Made by a program: the position numbers and the translations under genes | Shown: positions 52,697 through 61,922 of the stretch, one piece after another | Layout: each line of letters opens with the position of its first letter | How positions within the stretch are numbered: position 1 is the stretch's first letter | Notes under the pieces: generated by a model | What the model was told of the DNA's origin: nothing | Database searches by the model: none | The model's input: only the letters and a program-made list of their open reading frames with translations | Assembly (NCBI GenBank): GCA_022566535.1 | Contig: JADFIR010000010.1 | Location: 1-64,000 of the forward strand | Direction: 5' to 3' | DNA from: Planctomycetota bacterium | GTDB lineage: Bacteria > Planctomycetota > Phycisphaerae > Phycisphaerales > SM1A02 | DNA: 64,000 nt

Positions 52697-53560
52697 ATGG
52701 CCAAGTTTGCTCGCCGGCACCACAGCAACCTCCGCAAGTATCGTCGTGCGCGAATCAGACATTTTCTGTTCACACTCGGTCCGAATCGGATCACCGGCGG
52801 CCGAATCACACGCCGGCATATCGCCCAGGGTGTCGCCATCCGAGAAACTGAAATGGCGAGCCCGCTTTGGCCTTTAGCCTTTGACGGCTTACGGATCGGT
52901 CATGTCAGCGATTTCCATCTGGGCGAGCTGCTTCCAATCGACAAGGCCTTGGACGTCGTCAGATGCCTGGGCGATCAACAGCCGGACCTCGTCGCTTGCA
53001 CGGGCGATCTGGTGGACCTGGAGAACACCCAGGTCAGACCGCTTCTGGAAGCACTCGGAAAACTTGATCCGCCGATGGGAACATTCCTGGTGCTGGGCAA
53101 TCATGACGAACTGCACGATGGCGAGGAATTGGCGCAGATGGCGGCCGATTCGGGGCTGACCGTGCTGCGCAATGACGCCGTCGAGATCATTCGCCGGGGA
53201 AGCCACCTTGTTGTTGTTGGAATTGACTGGGCGCGATCAGCGGTGAGGTGTGCCCAACACGTCGATCGCGCCTGCGGCGAACAGACTCACTTGCTGCTGG
53301 CACACAATCCCAAGGCATTTCTCCGCGCCACCGACCTGGGCATCCCTCTGACGCTCGCCGGGCACACTCATGGCGGACAGATCGCGATGAAGAAGCGCCC
53401 CAATGCGAATCTGGCGCTGACCCACCGGCGGGGCGCCGGATCGTTCCAGAGCAATGGGAGCATGCTCTATGTCACCACCGGAGTGGGGGCCTGGTTTCCG
53501 CTGCGGGTCAATTGCCCGGCGGAGATCGCCATGCTCACGGTCCGCCACGAGGCGGCGTAG
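52697..53560 (+). CDS. metallophosphoesterase (YkuE/LpxG-like)
   Basis: A 287-residue calcineurin-like phosphoesterase. All metal motifs are present: GHVSDFHLGE, CTGDLVD, VLGNHDE, LLAHNPKAF and LAGHTHGGQ. The N-terminal ~60 residues are basic and have no membrane helix. The group includes UDP-2,3-diacylglucosamine hydrolases and other lipid or nucleotide phosphoesterases; substrate is not decided. Confidence 0.88.
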   Translation: MAKFARRHHSNLRKYRRARIRHFLFTLGPNRITGGRITRRHIAQGVAIRETEMASPLWPLAFDGLRIGHVSDFHLGELLPIDKALDVVRCLGDQQPDLVACTGDLVDLENTQVRPLLEALGKLDPPMGTFLVLGNHDELHDGEELAQMAADSGLTVLRNDAVEIIRRGSHLVVVGIDWARSAVRCAQHVDRACGEQTHLLLAHNPKAFLRATDLGIPLTLAGHTHGGQIAMKKRPNANLALTHRRGAGSFQSNGSMLYVTTGVGAWFPLRVNCPAEIAMLTVRHEAA

Positions 53561-53689
53561 AAGGCTTGAGGCGCGAGCTTTGAGAGATCAGCGCCAACAG
53601 CTGAGCCGCGCGCACGCCTTGCTTCTCATTCCTCGCTGCGCCACTGTTGTTGGCTATCCGTAGATCAACGAGACTCCGCGAGAGGATCG

Positions 53690-54586
53690 ATGAGCCTCAA
53701 GCCTCCGGCTTCAAGCCCCAAGCCTCTCCTGCTCGACGGCGCAACCGGCACCGAGCTGGGCCGGCGAGGTGTGGACATCTCGCTGCCGTTGTGGTCTGCC
53801 CGGGCCCTGCTGGAAGCGCCGGAGGTGCTGCAAGCGGTCCACCGGGACTACTTCGCCGCCGGCGCCAAGGCCGTCACCGCCAACACCTTTCGCACCCACC
53901 GAAGATCGCTGGCCAGAGCCGGGATGAGCCACCGTGGGGCCGAGCTCACTCGGCTGGCGGTCGAGATCGCCAAAGCGGCGCGGGACGAGCACGCGCCCGA
54001 TGCCCTGGTGCTCGGTTCGGTGGCTCCGCTGGAGGATTGTTATCAGCCAGCGCTGGCCCCGGACGAGCCGACCTGCCGGGCCGAGCACGCCGAGATGATC
54101 GGCAACCTCCTCGACGCCGGCGTTGACGTGATCCTGATTGAGACGATGAACAATCTGCCCGAAGCCCGCGCTGCGGCCCGCGAAGCGCAGCGGCTCGCCC
54201 CAAGCAAATGGATCATCAGCTTCTGCACCAAGAGCCACGGGCCGGTCGGGATTCTGCTCAGCGGAGAGTCAATCGCTGACTTGCTCGGCGAGCTGCACGA
54301 TGCCTACGCCGTCGGCGTGAACTGTGTCGCTGCCCCGTCGGTCGAATCGCAGGTCCGACTCCTTCGCGACGCGCTGCCGGATCACGTGCGGATCATAGCG
54401 TATGCGAACGTCGGGTACGCTGACGATGCGGGCAACTGGGTGATCACCGACGCAGTGGATCCGACTCGGTATGCTCAGTATGCGCAGTGCTGGATCGATG
54501 CTGGGGCCACGATCATCGGCGGCTGCTGCGGCACTATGCCGGGGACGATCCAAGCCATCGCCGACCGATTGATTCTTGCGCGTTGA
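53690..54586 (+). CDS. homocysteine S-methyltransferase family protein
   Basis: A 298-residue TIM-barrel methyltransferase. LLDGATGTELGRRGVDI, TANTFRTHRRSL, the zinc Cys in VGVNCVAAPSV and the Cys pair in IIGGCCGTMPGTIQAI match the family that methylates homocysteine or selenocysteine from S-methylmethionine, methyl-THF or betaine. It is 298 residues, a stand-alone domain, so not a full MetH. GAGG lies 7 nt before the ATG. Confidence 0.88.
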   Translation: MSLKPPASSPKPLLLDGATGTELGRRGVDISLPLWSARALLEAPEVLQAVHRDYFAAGAKAVTANTFRTHRRSLARAGMSHRGAELTRLAVEIAKAARDEHAPDALVLGSVAPLEDCYQPALAPDEPTCRAEHAEMIGNLLDAGVDVILIETMNNLPEARAAAREAQRLAPSKWIISFCTKSHGPVGILLSGESIADLLGELHDAYAVGVNCVAAPSVESQVRLLRDALPDHVRIIAYANVGYADDAGNWVITDAVDPTRYAQYAQCWIDAGATIIGGCCGTMPGTIQAIADRLILAR

Positions 54587-54649
54587 ATCCTTTGCGGATC
54601 AGAGCGCCGCATAGAGATGTGGAGAGAGCGCGCGGATATGCGTCCGCGG

Positions 54650-55318
54650 CTATGAAGGATCAGGGCGGGCATGCGTTCTTGAGTTCTGCTGGACTCCGAG
54701 GCTCCCAACTGACTGCAGCTGTGCGACTTTCTCGGCCATTTTCCGCGCTGCTTCGCCGCGGTGGGAGCGGGCATTCTTTTGGTGGGGGGTGAGTTGGGCG
54801 CTGGTGCAGCCGACGTCGGGCAGGTAAAGCAGCGGATCGTAACCGAACCCGTTGCTTCCACGCGGGGTATCGGCAATCACACCTTCAAACGCGCCGCGAG
54901 TCTCCGCGATCACCGTGCCATTCTTGTCAGCCAGGCACATTGCACAGACGAAGCGGGCGGTGCGACGCCCAGTCGGCACTCCCCTGAGCTGCGCAAGCAA
55001 CTTGGTGTTGTTAGCGGCATCGCGCTCGGCGCGGGTCCCGCTGGCGCCGACATACCGGGCCGAGCGCACGCCGGGCTCGCCGCCCAGAGCATCAACCTCC
55101 AGGCCCGAATCGTCGGCGAGGCACAATCGACCTGTGGCCTTGGCGTAATGGACCGCCTTGATCCGCGCGTTGTCCTGGAATGTTCGCCCGTCCTCGACGG
55201 CTTCCGGCGGCTGGTCCCTTAGCGCATCCAGACCGATCACCTCGATGCCGTGGGGCCGCATGATCGCCCGCACCTCCTGGATTTTGTGCGGATTCGATGA
55301 GGCGAGAAGGAGCCGCAT
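54650..55318 (-). CDS. rdgB: XTP/dITP pyrophosphatase (RdgB/HAM1)
   Basis: A 222-residue house-cleaning enzyme that hydrolyses non-canonical purine nucleoside triphosphates. LLASSNPHKIQEVRAIM, ADDSGLEVDALGGEPGVRSARYVG, GVIADTPRGSNGFGYDPLLYLPD and the NARSHRGEAARKM ending are typical. It follows the M14 gene by 9 bp, so likely in the same transcript. The C-terminal ~25 residues are extra. Confidence 0.95.
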   Translation of the reverse strand: MRLLLASSNPHKIQEVRAIMRPHGIEVIGLDALRDQPPEAVEDGRTFQDNARIKAVHYAKATGRLCLADDSGLEVDALGGEPGVRSARYVGASGTRAERDAANNTKLLAQLRGVPTGRRTARFVCAMCLADKNGTVIAETRGAFEGVIADTPRGSNGFGYDPLLYLPDVGCTSAQLTPHQKNARSHRGEAARKMAEKVAQLQSVGSLGVQQNSRTHARPDPS

Positions 55319-55327
55319 CTCTGACCG

Positions 55328-57091
55328 CTACTCCTCGTCTTGGGCCGCCTCGATTGGTGTTTCCTCCAGCTCGACGGTCCGGCGGATGGTACCGCCCTTT
55401 TGGCTGACGTATTCGAGCTCGACGGAGCCGGCGCCTTCGATGATGAAGCGGAAGAGGCGCCGGCCGCGGCTGGGGATGCCCCGGTCGTTCCAGATGCGGT
55501 GCGGGTCTTGCTCGGTCGCCGTCAGCTTTGTGGTCGGCAGCAGGTTCCGTACGGTGCCGGACGCTGCGACGCGCGCTTCCGGGCCCGCGGTGCAGGCCAG
55601 GACGTCACGGGCCCCGATCTTCTTCTGCCGGGCCAGGGCGAGAATGCTCGGGATGATCTTCTCGTTCTTGACCTCGACCGTGAGTTCCCACAGGTGCTCG
55701 GCGGTTTGCTTGACTTGGACGATGCCCCATTGGACCTGGGGCATCTGGTCGGCGTGGAACATGGTGAACGCGAAGTTGCGGTGGCATCCTTCTTCGAGCA
55801 TCCATGGCGGGGTGACCCGGCTGGAGAATTTCTTCGTGCCGCCGATGAGAATCTTGCCGTAGGTCGGGTGGTCGAACTCGTGGTAGGGGATGTACACATC
55901 CTCGAATTGCAGCAGATCGCGGAACTGTCGACGCTCCTCCTGTGAGGGCCCGTCGTCCTTGGCGTACATGCGCTTGTCGGTCCACAGCTCGTTGGTGAAG
56001 CCGATGATGCCCAGGCCTTCGTAGGCCCAGCCCTTTTCGCCGCCGTGGACGGTGTAGAGGTCCTTGTGGGTGACCATTGGCCGGTAGAACGGCAGCATCT
56101 CGGCCCCGGTCTCCTGGAGCTGCTCAAACACACGGACATCGTCGCGGGGGTAGGTGAGGTAGGGGGCCGCCGGCCCACGCAGGATCATGCCCCCGGCGTT
56201 GTGATAACTTTGATACGCCGCGACGTTGGGATGGGCCAACATGAACTGGCCGATCGCGCGGGTCTCGGGCAGGCTGAACGGATAATCACCGGCCCCGAAC
56301 TGGATGTAGTTGGGCTGCCAGTCGCTGGGCCAGTTGCGGTTGGGATCGTATCCGCCGGGGCCGTCTTCATTGATCTGCCCATCCCCGTCGTTGTCGATGC
56401 CTTCCTGGCCGAGGGAGGTCCAGCCGCCTGGCGGCTCGTCGGGTTTGACGCGAATGAAGAACCGATCGTCGTCCGGATCGCGCTTCCACCGGCCGATCGG
56501 GTCCTCCCTCCACATGCCGGTGATGTGACCGTCGCCGTCGAGGTCATCCGGAGGGTCTTCGTCGTACAGCCCGTCGTAGTCGTTGTCGGTCGGTTTGACT
56601 CCGCCCCGGAGGTAGTGCGGCGTCGCGGGCTCGTGGAACCAGACTTCCCGCCCGTCGGGGTTCTCCATGGGCAGGAAATAGAACGCCCGCTCATCGACGA
56701 GCTTGGTCAGCTTCTCGATCTTGCCGTAGCTCTTGGTGAGATACCAGATCGAGTACAGCACGGTTTCGGCGGCTTGAATCTCGTTGCCGTGGATGTTGCC
56801 GTCGATGAACATGGCCGGCTTGTCGGTGTCTGGGCCGGTGGCGGGGTTGTTCAGCGTCACCAACCACATGTCCCGCCCCGCGACACTCTTGCCGATGGAC
56901 TCGATCGCTAGCAGCTCCGGATAGGCCGCGACGAGGTCGTGTAGGGCCTGGGTCATCTCCTGGTAGTCGTACCAGTGGTCGAAGCGCAGATCGACCTTGC
57001 TCGGATAGGGGAACTGGCCCTGGCAGGGCGCGGCAACGAACGCAGACAGCACCAGGAATCCGGCCGATATCGCGATCATCGGGCGGTTCAC
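55328..57091 (-). CDS. M14 zinc carboxypeptidase with inserted calcium loops
   Basis: A 587-residue secreted peptidase with a signal peptide (AISAGFLVLSAFVAAPCQG). Zinc ligands His101 and Glu104 (NIHGNE) and His297 (SYHNAGG) and the catalytic Glu368 (TNELW) are all present, so it should be active. Two aspartate-rich segments (170-190, DNDYDG and DLDGDG; 232-243, DNDGDGQINED) look like EF-hand/thrombospondin-type calcium loops inside the catalytic domain. A C-terminal beta domain follows. The GTG at 57091 overlaps the TGA of the paralogue and has GGAGG upstream. Substrate unknown. Confidence 0.9.
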   Translation of the reverse strand: MNRPMIAISAGFLVLSAFVAAPCQGQFPYPSKVDLRFDHWYDYQEMTQALHDLVAAYPELLAIESIGKSVAGRDMWLVTLNNPATGPDTDKPAMFIDGNIHGNEIQAAETVLYSIWYLTKSYGKIEKLTKLVDERAFYFLPMENPDGREVWFHEPATPHYLRGGVKPTDNDYDGLYDEDPPDDLDGDGHITGMWREDPIGRWKRDPDDDRFFIRVKPDEPPGGWTSLGQEGIDNDGDGQINEDGPGGYDPNRNWPSDWQPNYIQFGAGDYPFSLPETRAIGQFMLAHPNVAAYQSYHNAGGMILRGPAAPYLTYPRDDVRVFEQLQETGAEMLPFYRPMVTHKDLYTVHGGEKGWAYEGLGIIGFTNELWTDKRMYAKDDGPSQEERRQFRDLLQFEDVYIPYHEFDHPTYGKILIGGTKKFSSRVTPPWMLEEGCHRNFAFTMFHADQMPQVQWGIVQVKQTAEHLWELTVEVKNEKIIPSILALARQKKIGARDVLACTAGPEARVAASGTVRNLLPTTKLTATEQDPHRIWNDRGIPSRGRRLFRFIIEGAGSVELEYVSQKGGTIRRTVELEETPIEAAQDEE

Positions 57092-59112
57092 GAGTCACCT
57101 CCGTTCTCGGCATGCGTCTGATTGTCCGTGAGGATGATGACGGTATCGAACTGCCCGAACTTCTCGCTGTAGACGGTGAGGGTCAGCGGAGATTCATCCG
57201 GAGCCTGGATGATCCAGCGGAAGGACTCCCGACCGCCGGAGCCGGGGATCGACCAGATCTTGTTGACGCGCCGCCCTGCGATGACTTGTTCGATGGGCAC
57301 GCTGAGACGGACGACGTACGGCCGGGCGCGGCGGTTGCGCACGGCCATGGCCGTACCCGTCGGCAAATAGCCTTCGTTGACCAGCGCGACCTTCACCTCG
57401 TACAGCCCCGAGGCAAGGCGGGTGATCTGAGCGTCGTCAAGTGAAACGTTCGGGAAACGGTCGGCCAGATCCAGGACGAACTCGACCTGTTTGTCGGCGA
57501 TGGTTGGGATTTCCTCAGCGGGGGGGTTGGTCTTGAAGTAGGGGGCCCAGCCGCCGATCTCGACCTCGCCGAGGTCGGGGTGCTCAAACTTCTGCCACTC
57601 GATGAAGCCGGTGCCATCGCGGTGCTCGTCGCTGTACTTCAGCCAGGCGGCTTCTTCTTTGTTCTTCGCCTTGCCATCCGCCTTCTTGCCTTTGGCGCGG
57701 CGGACTTTGATGCCCATCCGCTTGGCGAATCGCTCGACCTGAGCGGGGCTCATTTGGTCCATCATCTCATCGGTGATTTCGAAGCCGCGGGTTTCGGCCG
57801 CCGAACGTAACTCGTCGAGCGTTTCCTTGCTGATGTCGCCGACGTCGGAGGGGGTCCCGCCGGCTTCGTCGTCTGGGTCATCGTTCCCGCCCTCCGGTGG
57901 GGCTTGGGCCTCAGCGCCATTCTGGGCAGCGCTGTCGGGCTGAGTTTCGGCGCCGCCATCGGGGTTGGCCTTGTCTTTGTCCTCTCCCTTTTCTTCCTTC
58001 GGCGGTTCGGGCCGGGTCCACAGCAGCGTCGCAAACGACGGCACGCCGAACTGAGCATAGGCCCAGGCGAAAAAGGCGCCGGTATCGGCCGCACTGGGGA
58101 CCTTCTTCAGACCGGTGATCTCCTGGTAGCGCTCACCGATGTGCTTGTAAAGGCCGACGTCCTTGGGATCGAGGTTCTTCGGGGCCCCGGCCTCGTCGGC
58201 GCCCTTGCCATCCGGCACCTTGGAGAGGTTGTCGTGGGGGCCGTAGGTGAGCACCACCGCGATGTTCTGATGGGCCAGGACGTACTGCAGCAGTGCCAGC
58301 GACTCCGGCTCGGAGATCTGATGCGGCCCGGCCCCATCCGCATGCTCCCGGTAGCCGTGCATGAAGTTCATGTTCAGATCGACGCCGCCGAGCCCGTCCT
58401 CGTTGAGTTCGCCATCGCCGTCGTCATCGATTCCCTCGACCTTAAGGGTGTAGGCGGCGCGTTGGCCCTCATCGTGGTCGGGCTTGAGATCAAGGCGGGG
58501 CTCGTCGGGATCGGGCATCATGTCCGCCTCGTCCGGATCGTAGACGCGCATCATTGTGATCAAGCCGTCGCCGTTAAGGTCGTTGGGCGGGTCTTCGTCG
58601 AGTTGCCCGTCGCGGTCGCCGTCGTCCGGGCGGACATTTCGCCGCCGATCGGTCTTGACGTCAGCGAAGAAGCGTTCGGCGGCGTCAGGGTTGACGCGAG
58701 GGATGATGTAAAGTGTGTGGTCGGTCAGGAACCGAACAGCCGACTCATCACCCTCTGCCGCCTTGGCCAGCAGGCGCTGGGCAATGCTGAGGGCGACCTC
58801 GCTGCCGATCAGGTGATCGCCATCGATGTTGGCCACGATGAGCATGGCTGATCGGTGCTGCGGCTCGACGGGGTCCGACATGGCCAGTTCCATCGCCCAT
58901 AAGGCGCGACCCTCGCGGCTGGTGCCGATCGACTCGGCCGAGCAGGTCCGCGGGTGGTCGGCGGCCAAGCGGTTGATCCAGGCCGAAAGCTCGGCATGTG
59001 TGTGGTACTTCACCTCGGCGGCGCGGGTGTCGCTGACGGCGGCCAGCAGAAGGGCCAAACAACTCAGGCCGAGACTCAGTGGTGTCACCGCGACGAAGGA
59101 TCGGTGCAGCAC
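57088..59112 (-). CDS. degenerate M14 carboxypeptidase paralogue
   Basis: A 674-residue secreted paralogue of the downstream M14 enzyme. It keeps the fold pattern (YHTHAELSAWINRLAADHP, ESIGTSREGRALWAMEL) and the same inserted calcium-type loops (DGDRDGQLDEDPPNDLNGDG; DDDGDGELNEDGLGG). The zinc motif HGNE is DGDH here (Asp97, His100), and the catalytic Glu is Leu363 (FATLLW). Residues ~368-430 are an acidic low-complexity insert. It is probably not a peptidase. GTG 59112 is chosen because GGAGGGG lies 9 nt upstream and the signal peptide starts there; ATG 59145 is in frame. Confidence 0.85.
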   Translation of the reverse strand: MLHRSFVAVTPLSLGLSCLALLLAAVSDTRAAEVKYHTHAELSAWINRLAADHPRTCSAESIGTSREGRALWAMELAMSDPVEPQHRSAMLIVANIDGDHLIGSEVALSIAQRLLAKAAEGDESAVRFLTDHTLYIIPRVNPDAAERFFADVKTDRRRNVRPDDGDRDGQLDEDPPNDLNGDGLITMMRVYDPDEADMMPDPDEPRLDLKPDHDEGQRAAYTLKVEGIDDDGDGELNEDGLGGVDLNMNFMHGYREHADGAGPHQISEPESLALLQYVLAHQNIAVVLTYGPHDNLSKVPDGKGADEAGAPKNLDPKDVGLYKHIGERYQEITGLKKVPSAADTGAFFAWAYAQFGVPSFATLLWTRPEPPKEEKGEDKDKANPDGGAETQPDSAAQNGAEAQAPPEGGNDDPDDEAGGTPSDVGDISKETLDELRSAAETRGFEITDEMMDQMSPAQVERFAKRMGIKVRRAKGKKADGKAKNKEEAAWLKYSDEHRDGTGFIEWQKFEHPDLGEVEIGGWAPYFKTNPPAEEIPTIADKQVEFVLDLADRFPNVSLDDAQITRLASGLYEVKVALVNEGYLPTGTAMAVRNRRARPYVVRLSVPIEQVIAGRRVNKIWSIPGSGGRESFRWIIQAPDESPLTLTVYSEKFGQFDTVIILTDNQTHAENGGDS

Positions 59113-59279
59113 GATGCCTGTCCCCTCCTGAAAGTGAAACGCCATCTGCTCAGATAGTAGGCAGGCGACGCGGATGGCGGGCCGGTCATAGGCGGAGCAA
59201 CGCGCGCCGCGAGGTCCAATAACGCTGGCGATCGTTCGTCGGCGGTGCCGTCCGTGGCTGGAGACGATCGCCGCAGGCT

Positions 59280-59648
59280 CTACCCGCTCGCCCATTGTGC
59301 CGGGACGTCGCCATGGGTCGCGATGATTCGCGAGTGGATGCCGCCGCGGCCGCGCCAATCCGTCACCACCTGTAGCCACTTTGGCGACAACAATGCGGTC
59401 AGATCGTCGCGGATCGTGTTCGTCACCGCCTCGTAGAAGATGCCCTCGGAGCGGAAGGACTGGTAGTAGAGCTTGAGGCTCTTGAGCTCGACACACACCG
59501 CATTGGGGCAATACCGCAGGATAATCCTCCCGTAGTCCGGCTGGCCGGTCTTGGGGCACAACGAGCTGAACTCCTCCGCCGTGTGCTCGATGACAAACGG
59601 CGTCCGCGTCGGTGTCGCAAAGGTCTCAAGCAACGATGCGTCGGGCAT
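59280..59648 (-). CDS. queF: NADPH-dependent preQ0 reductase
   Basis: A 122-residue single-domain (type I) QueF that reduces the nitrile of 7-cyano-7-deazaguanine to preQ1 for queuosine tRNA modification. The nucleophile Cys31 and Asp38 are in SLCPKTGQPDYG. ELKSLKLYYQSFRSEGIFYE carries the substrate and NADPH residues. No other queuosine genes are nearby. Start at 59648 fits the family length; 59675 is open. Confidence 0.95.
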   Translation of the reverse strand: MPDASLLETFATPTRTPFVIEHTAEEFSSLCPKTGQPDYGRIILRYCPNAVCVELKSLKLYYQSFRSEGIFYEAVTNTIRDDLTALLSPKWLQVVTDWRGRGGIHSRIIATHGDVPAQWASG

Positions 59649-59752
59649 GTGGAGATGATAAACGCATCGAGGCATCGAGGCATCGAGGCAAGAAAGCCAT
59701 AGCCTCGCCCGGAAGGGCGAGGGGTAGCACGTGGACCTGGTTGCGCATTTGT

Positions 59753-60790
59753 TTACAACTGATACTGCGAGAGCAGCCGAACGATCTTTGGCTGATCGGC
59801 ATTGGCCTGAAGCGACCGTTGAAGCGCCCGTTTGGCTTCGCGCGCCGCCCTCACGTCGCGCTTGTTACTCAGCAGCCAGGCATTGAGCGCATTGACTCCG
59901 ACGCCGTTCAGCGACGGCCAATGGCCGGGGTCGAGCTGGACCGCCATGCGGTACGCGTCGATCGACTTGTCGTACTCGCCGAGACGGAAGTTGCTCCAAC
60001 CGAGTCGCTCAAGTGCATTGGCGGACGGTTGAAGCTTGACAAGAAACTCGGCCGTATTCTTCGCCTCGAGGTAGAGACTTTCCTTAGCCAGGACGTTGAT
60101 GAGGTTCATCAGCAGCGGCGGGGTCGGCTCCATCAACTCCACCGCCGATTCATATTGCATGACCGCGTCGCCATACCGTTCGATCTGCTCGTAGACGGCT
60201 CCGAGGTTGGCCCGGGCGGGTCCGTTGGCCGGGTCAAGTTCGACCACCTTCTCAGCGAAGATGAGGGCTGGGCGAGGCTCGCCCATCTGCAAGTAGGTCG
60301 TGGCCAGATTCAAGTTTGCCCTGACGCTCTCGGGTCTGATGGTGAGCGCGCGGCGATAGGCCTTGACCGCTTCGACGAAGCGATTGAGCATTTGCAGGGC
60401 CAGCGCATGGCCGTATTGTGCATCGAAGTTGCGTGGTCCAAGCCGGGCCGCTCGGGCAAATGCCGGCTCGGCGCCGGCGTAGTTCTTCTGGAGCAAGTAG
60501 ATATCGCCAATGCCCAGGTAGGCGGTGGTCAGGGTCGGGTTGTCAGCCAGAATCTCAATGAACAGCGCCAGGGCCGCCTCGTACTCGCCCGCGTCCTTCG
60601 CAGCGTCCGCGTCAGCCAGCAGACGCTGCTGATACGTCTGGGCCGGCTCGGCGGGATCGGGCGCCTCGATCTCGGTGAGTACAGCTTCATCTTGAGCATC
60701 CTCTTGGGGCGCGTCGCGGAAGATTCCGCAACCGGTCAGGGGCCACGCTGCCCATACACACGCTGCTACCACGACCGAAGTGCGCTGCAT
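59753..60790 (-). CDS. TPR-repeat lipoprotein
   Basis: A 345-residue protein with a lipoprotein signal (AAWPLTGC) and about seven tetratricopeptide repeats between ~55 and 330. Examples are LADADAAKDAGEYEAALALFIEIL, RNFDAQYGHALALQMLNRFVEAVKAYRRALTI and RLGWSNFRLGEYDKSIDAYRMAVQL. It would sit in the envelope as a protein-interaction scaffold. It starts 44 bp after the nfo stop, so likely cotranscribed. Confidence 0.85.
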   Translation of the reverse strand: MQRTSVVVAACVWAAWPLTGCGIFRDAPQEDAQDEAVLTEIEAPDPAEPAQTYQQRLLADADAAKDAGEYEAALALFIEILADNPTLTTAYLGIGDIYLLQKNYAGAEPAFARAARLGPRNFDAQYGHALALQMLNRFVEAVKAYRRALTIRPESVRANLNLATTYLQMGEPRPALIFAEKVVELDPANGPARANLGAVYEQIERYGDAVMQYESAVELMEPTPPLLMNLINVLAKESLYLEAKNTAEFLVKLQPSANALERLGWSNFRLGEYDKSIDAYRMAVQLDPGHWPSLNGVGVNALNAWLLSNKRDVRAAREAKRALQRSLQANADQPKIVRLLSQYQL

Positions 60791-60834
60791 ACATCACCCC
60801 TTTGTGATCGCCTTGGATCGCAAGCTCTGTGGTC

Positions 60835-61770
60835 CTAGCGGGTTCTCGGTTGGCGGCGCACCATTCGTTTTAGACGCCTGATGTTCACCACATCCCACGG
60901 TATCCCTTTATCGTCCTTGCCCTTGGGCGTCTCCAGGATCTTTGGTACGCGGTCAAAGGCGCTACGGTTGACAATCGCACGAAAGCAGCTCAGGCCGCAT
61001 TGCCCTCTCCCGATGTGAGCGTGACGATCCTTACGCGAGCCGACGGATCCCACGGAGTCATTCAGGTGGAGGACGCGAAGCTGCCTGTTGCCGCAGGTTT
61101 TGTCCCACTGTTGGAGGGTGGCCTTCGCCTTATTGTCGGTGGTCATGTCGTAGCCGGCTGCGGTCACATGGCAGGTGTCGAAGCAATAGCCGACGCGCTG
61201 CGGCTGACGTACGTGGGAGCGTATGTACGCCAGGTGCTGGAAGTCGTATCCAAGCGTCGTCCCGGCTCCAACCGTCGTCTCCAGACACGTGATCACCCGA
61301 TAGCCCGGCAGCTCTTCGTGCAGTTGGTTGAGGGCCTTGACCACGCGCCTGAGTCCGGCCAACTCGTCCTTGGTGGGAACTGCGCCGAGTTGATGTGGTT
61401 GACCCGAAGGGTGGGCCGCGCCCAGATGCGCGCCGGGATGGATCACACATAACGGGATCGCCAACGCCTCGCACCGCTCAAGCTCCGCCCGCTGAAGCGC
61501 CGTCGATTTCTTCCAGAGCATCGGGTCAGGCGACGCGAGGTTGACCAGATAGCTGTTGTGGCTGACTGTGTGAGCTGAGGATCGTCGGCGGTGCCAGCCG
61601 AGCTCCTTGAGTTTCGTCGCCCAGACACTTCGCTCATCATCGCCCAACGGCCTGGCGGACCACTGGCGCTGGTTTCTTGTAAACACCTGCACGCAGTCCA
61701 TGTTGAGCCGTTCGGCCTCGATCAGGGCATTGACCAGGCCCCCCGCGACGGATAAGTGCGAACCAAACAC
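60835..61770 (-). CDS. nfo: endonuclease IV (AP endonuclease)
   Basis: A 311-residue zinc TIM-barrel of base-excision repair that cuts 5' of abasic sites. FGSHLSVAGGLVNALIEAERLNMDCVQVFTRNQRQW, AHTVSHNSYLVNLASPD, LCVIHPGAHLG, CLETTVGAGTTLG, VGYCFDTCHVTAAGYDM, LHLNDSVGSVGSRKDRHAHIGRGQ and ILETPKG contain the metal ligands in the usual order. The family usually has ~280 residues; this one has a slightly longer C-terminus. Confidence 0.95.
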   Translation of the reverse strand: MFGSHLSVAGGLVNALIEAERLNMDCVQVFTRNQRQWSARPLGDDERSVWATKLKELGWHRRRSSAHTVSHNSYLVNLASPDPMLWKKSTALQRAELERCEALAIPLCVIHPGAHLGAAHPSGQPHQLGAVPTKDELAGLRRVVKALNQLHEELPGYRVITCLETTVGAGTTLGYDFQHLAYIRSHVRQPQRVGYCFDTCHVTAAGYDMTTDNKAKATLQQWDKTCGNRQLRVLHLNDSVGSVGSRKDRHAHIGRGQCGLSCFRAIVNRSAFDRVPKILETPKGKDDKGIPWDVVNIRRLKRMVRRQPRTR

Positions 61771-61922
61771 CGGCCGATGGTACCCTGCCCCCCGACGGGT
61801 AAGGAAAGAGGCTCAGGCGCTCGAGGACTTTCCGCCTGCGCGGGTGGGCAAGCCAGCCCATGAGGCAGTCGCATCGTGTACCACCCCTTTCCCAACTGGA
61901 CTGATTATGGCACATTGATCGC

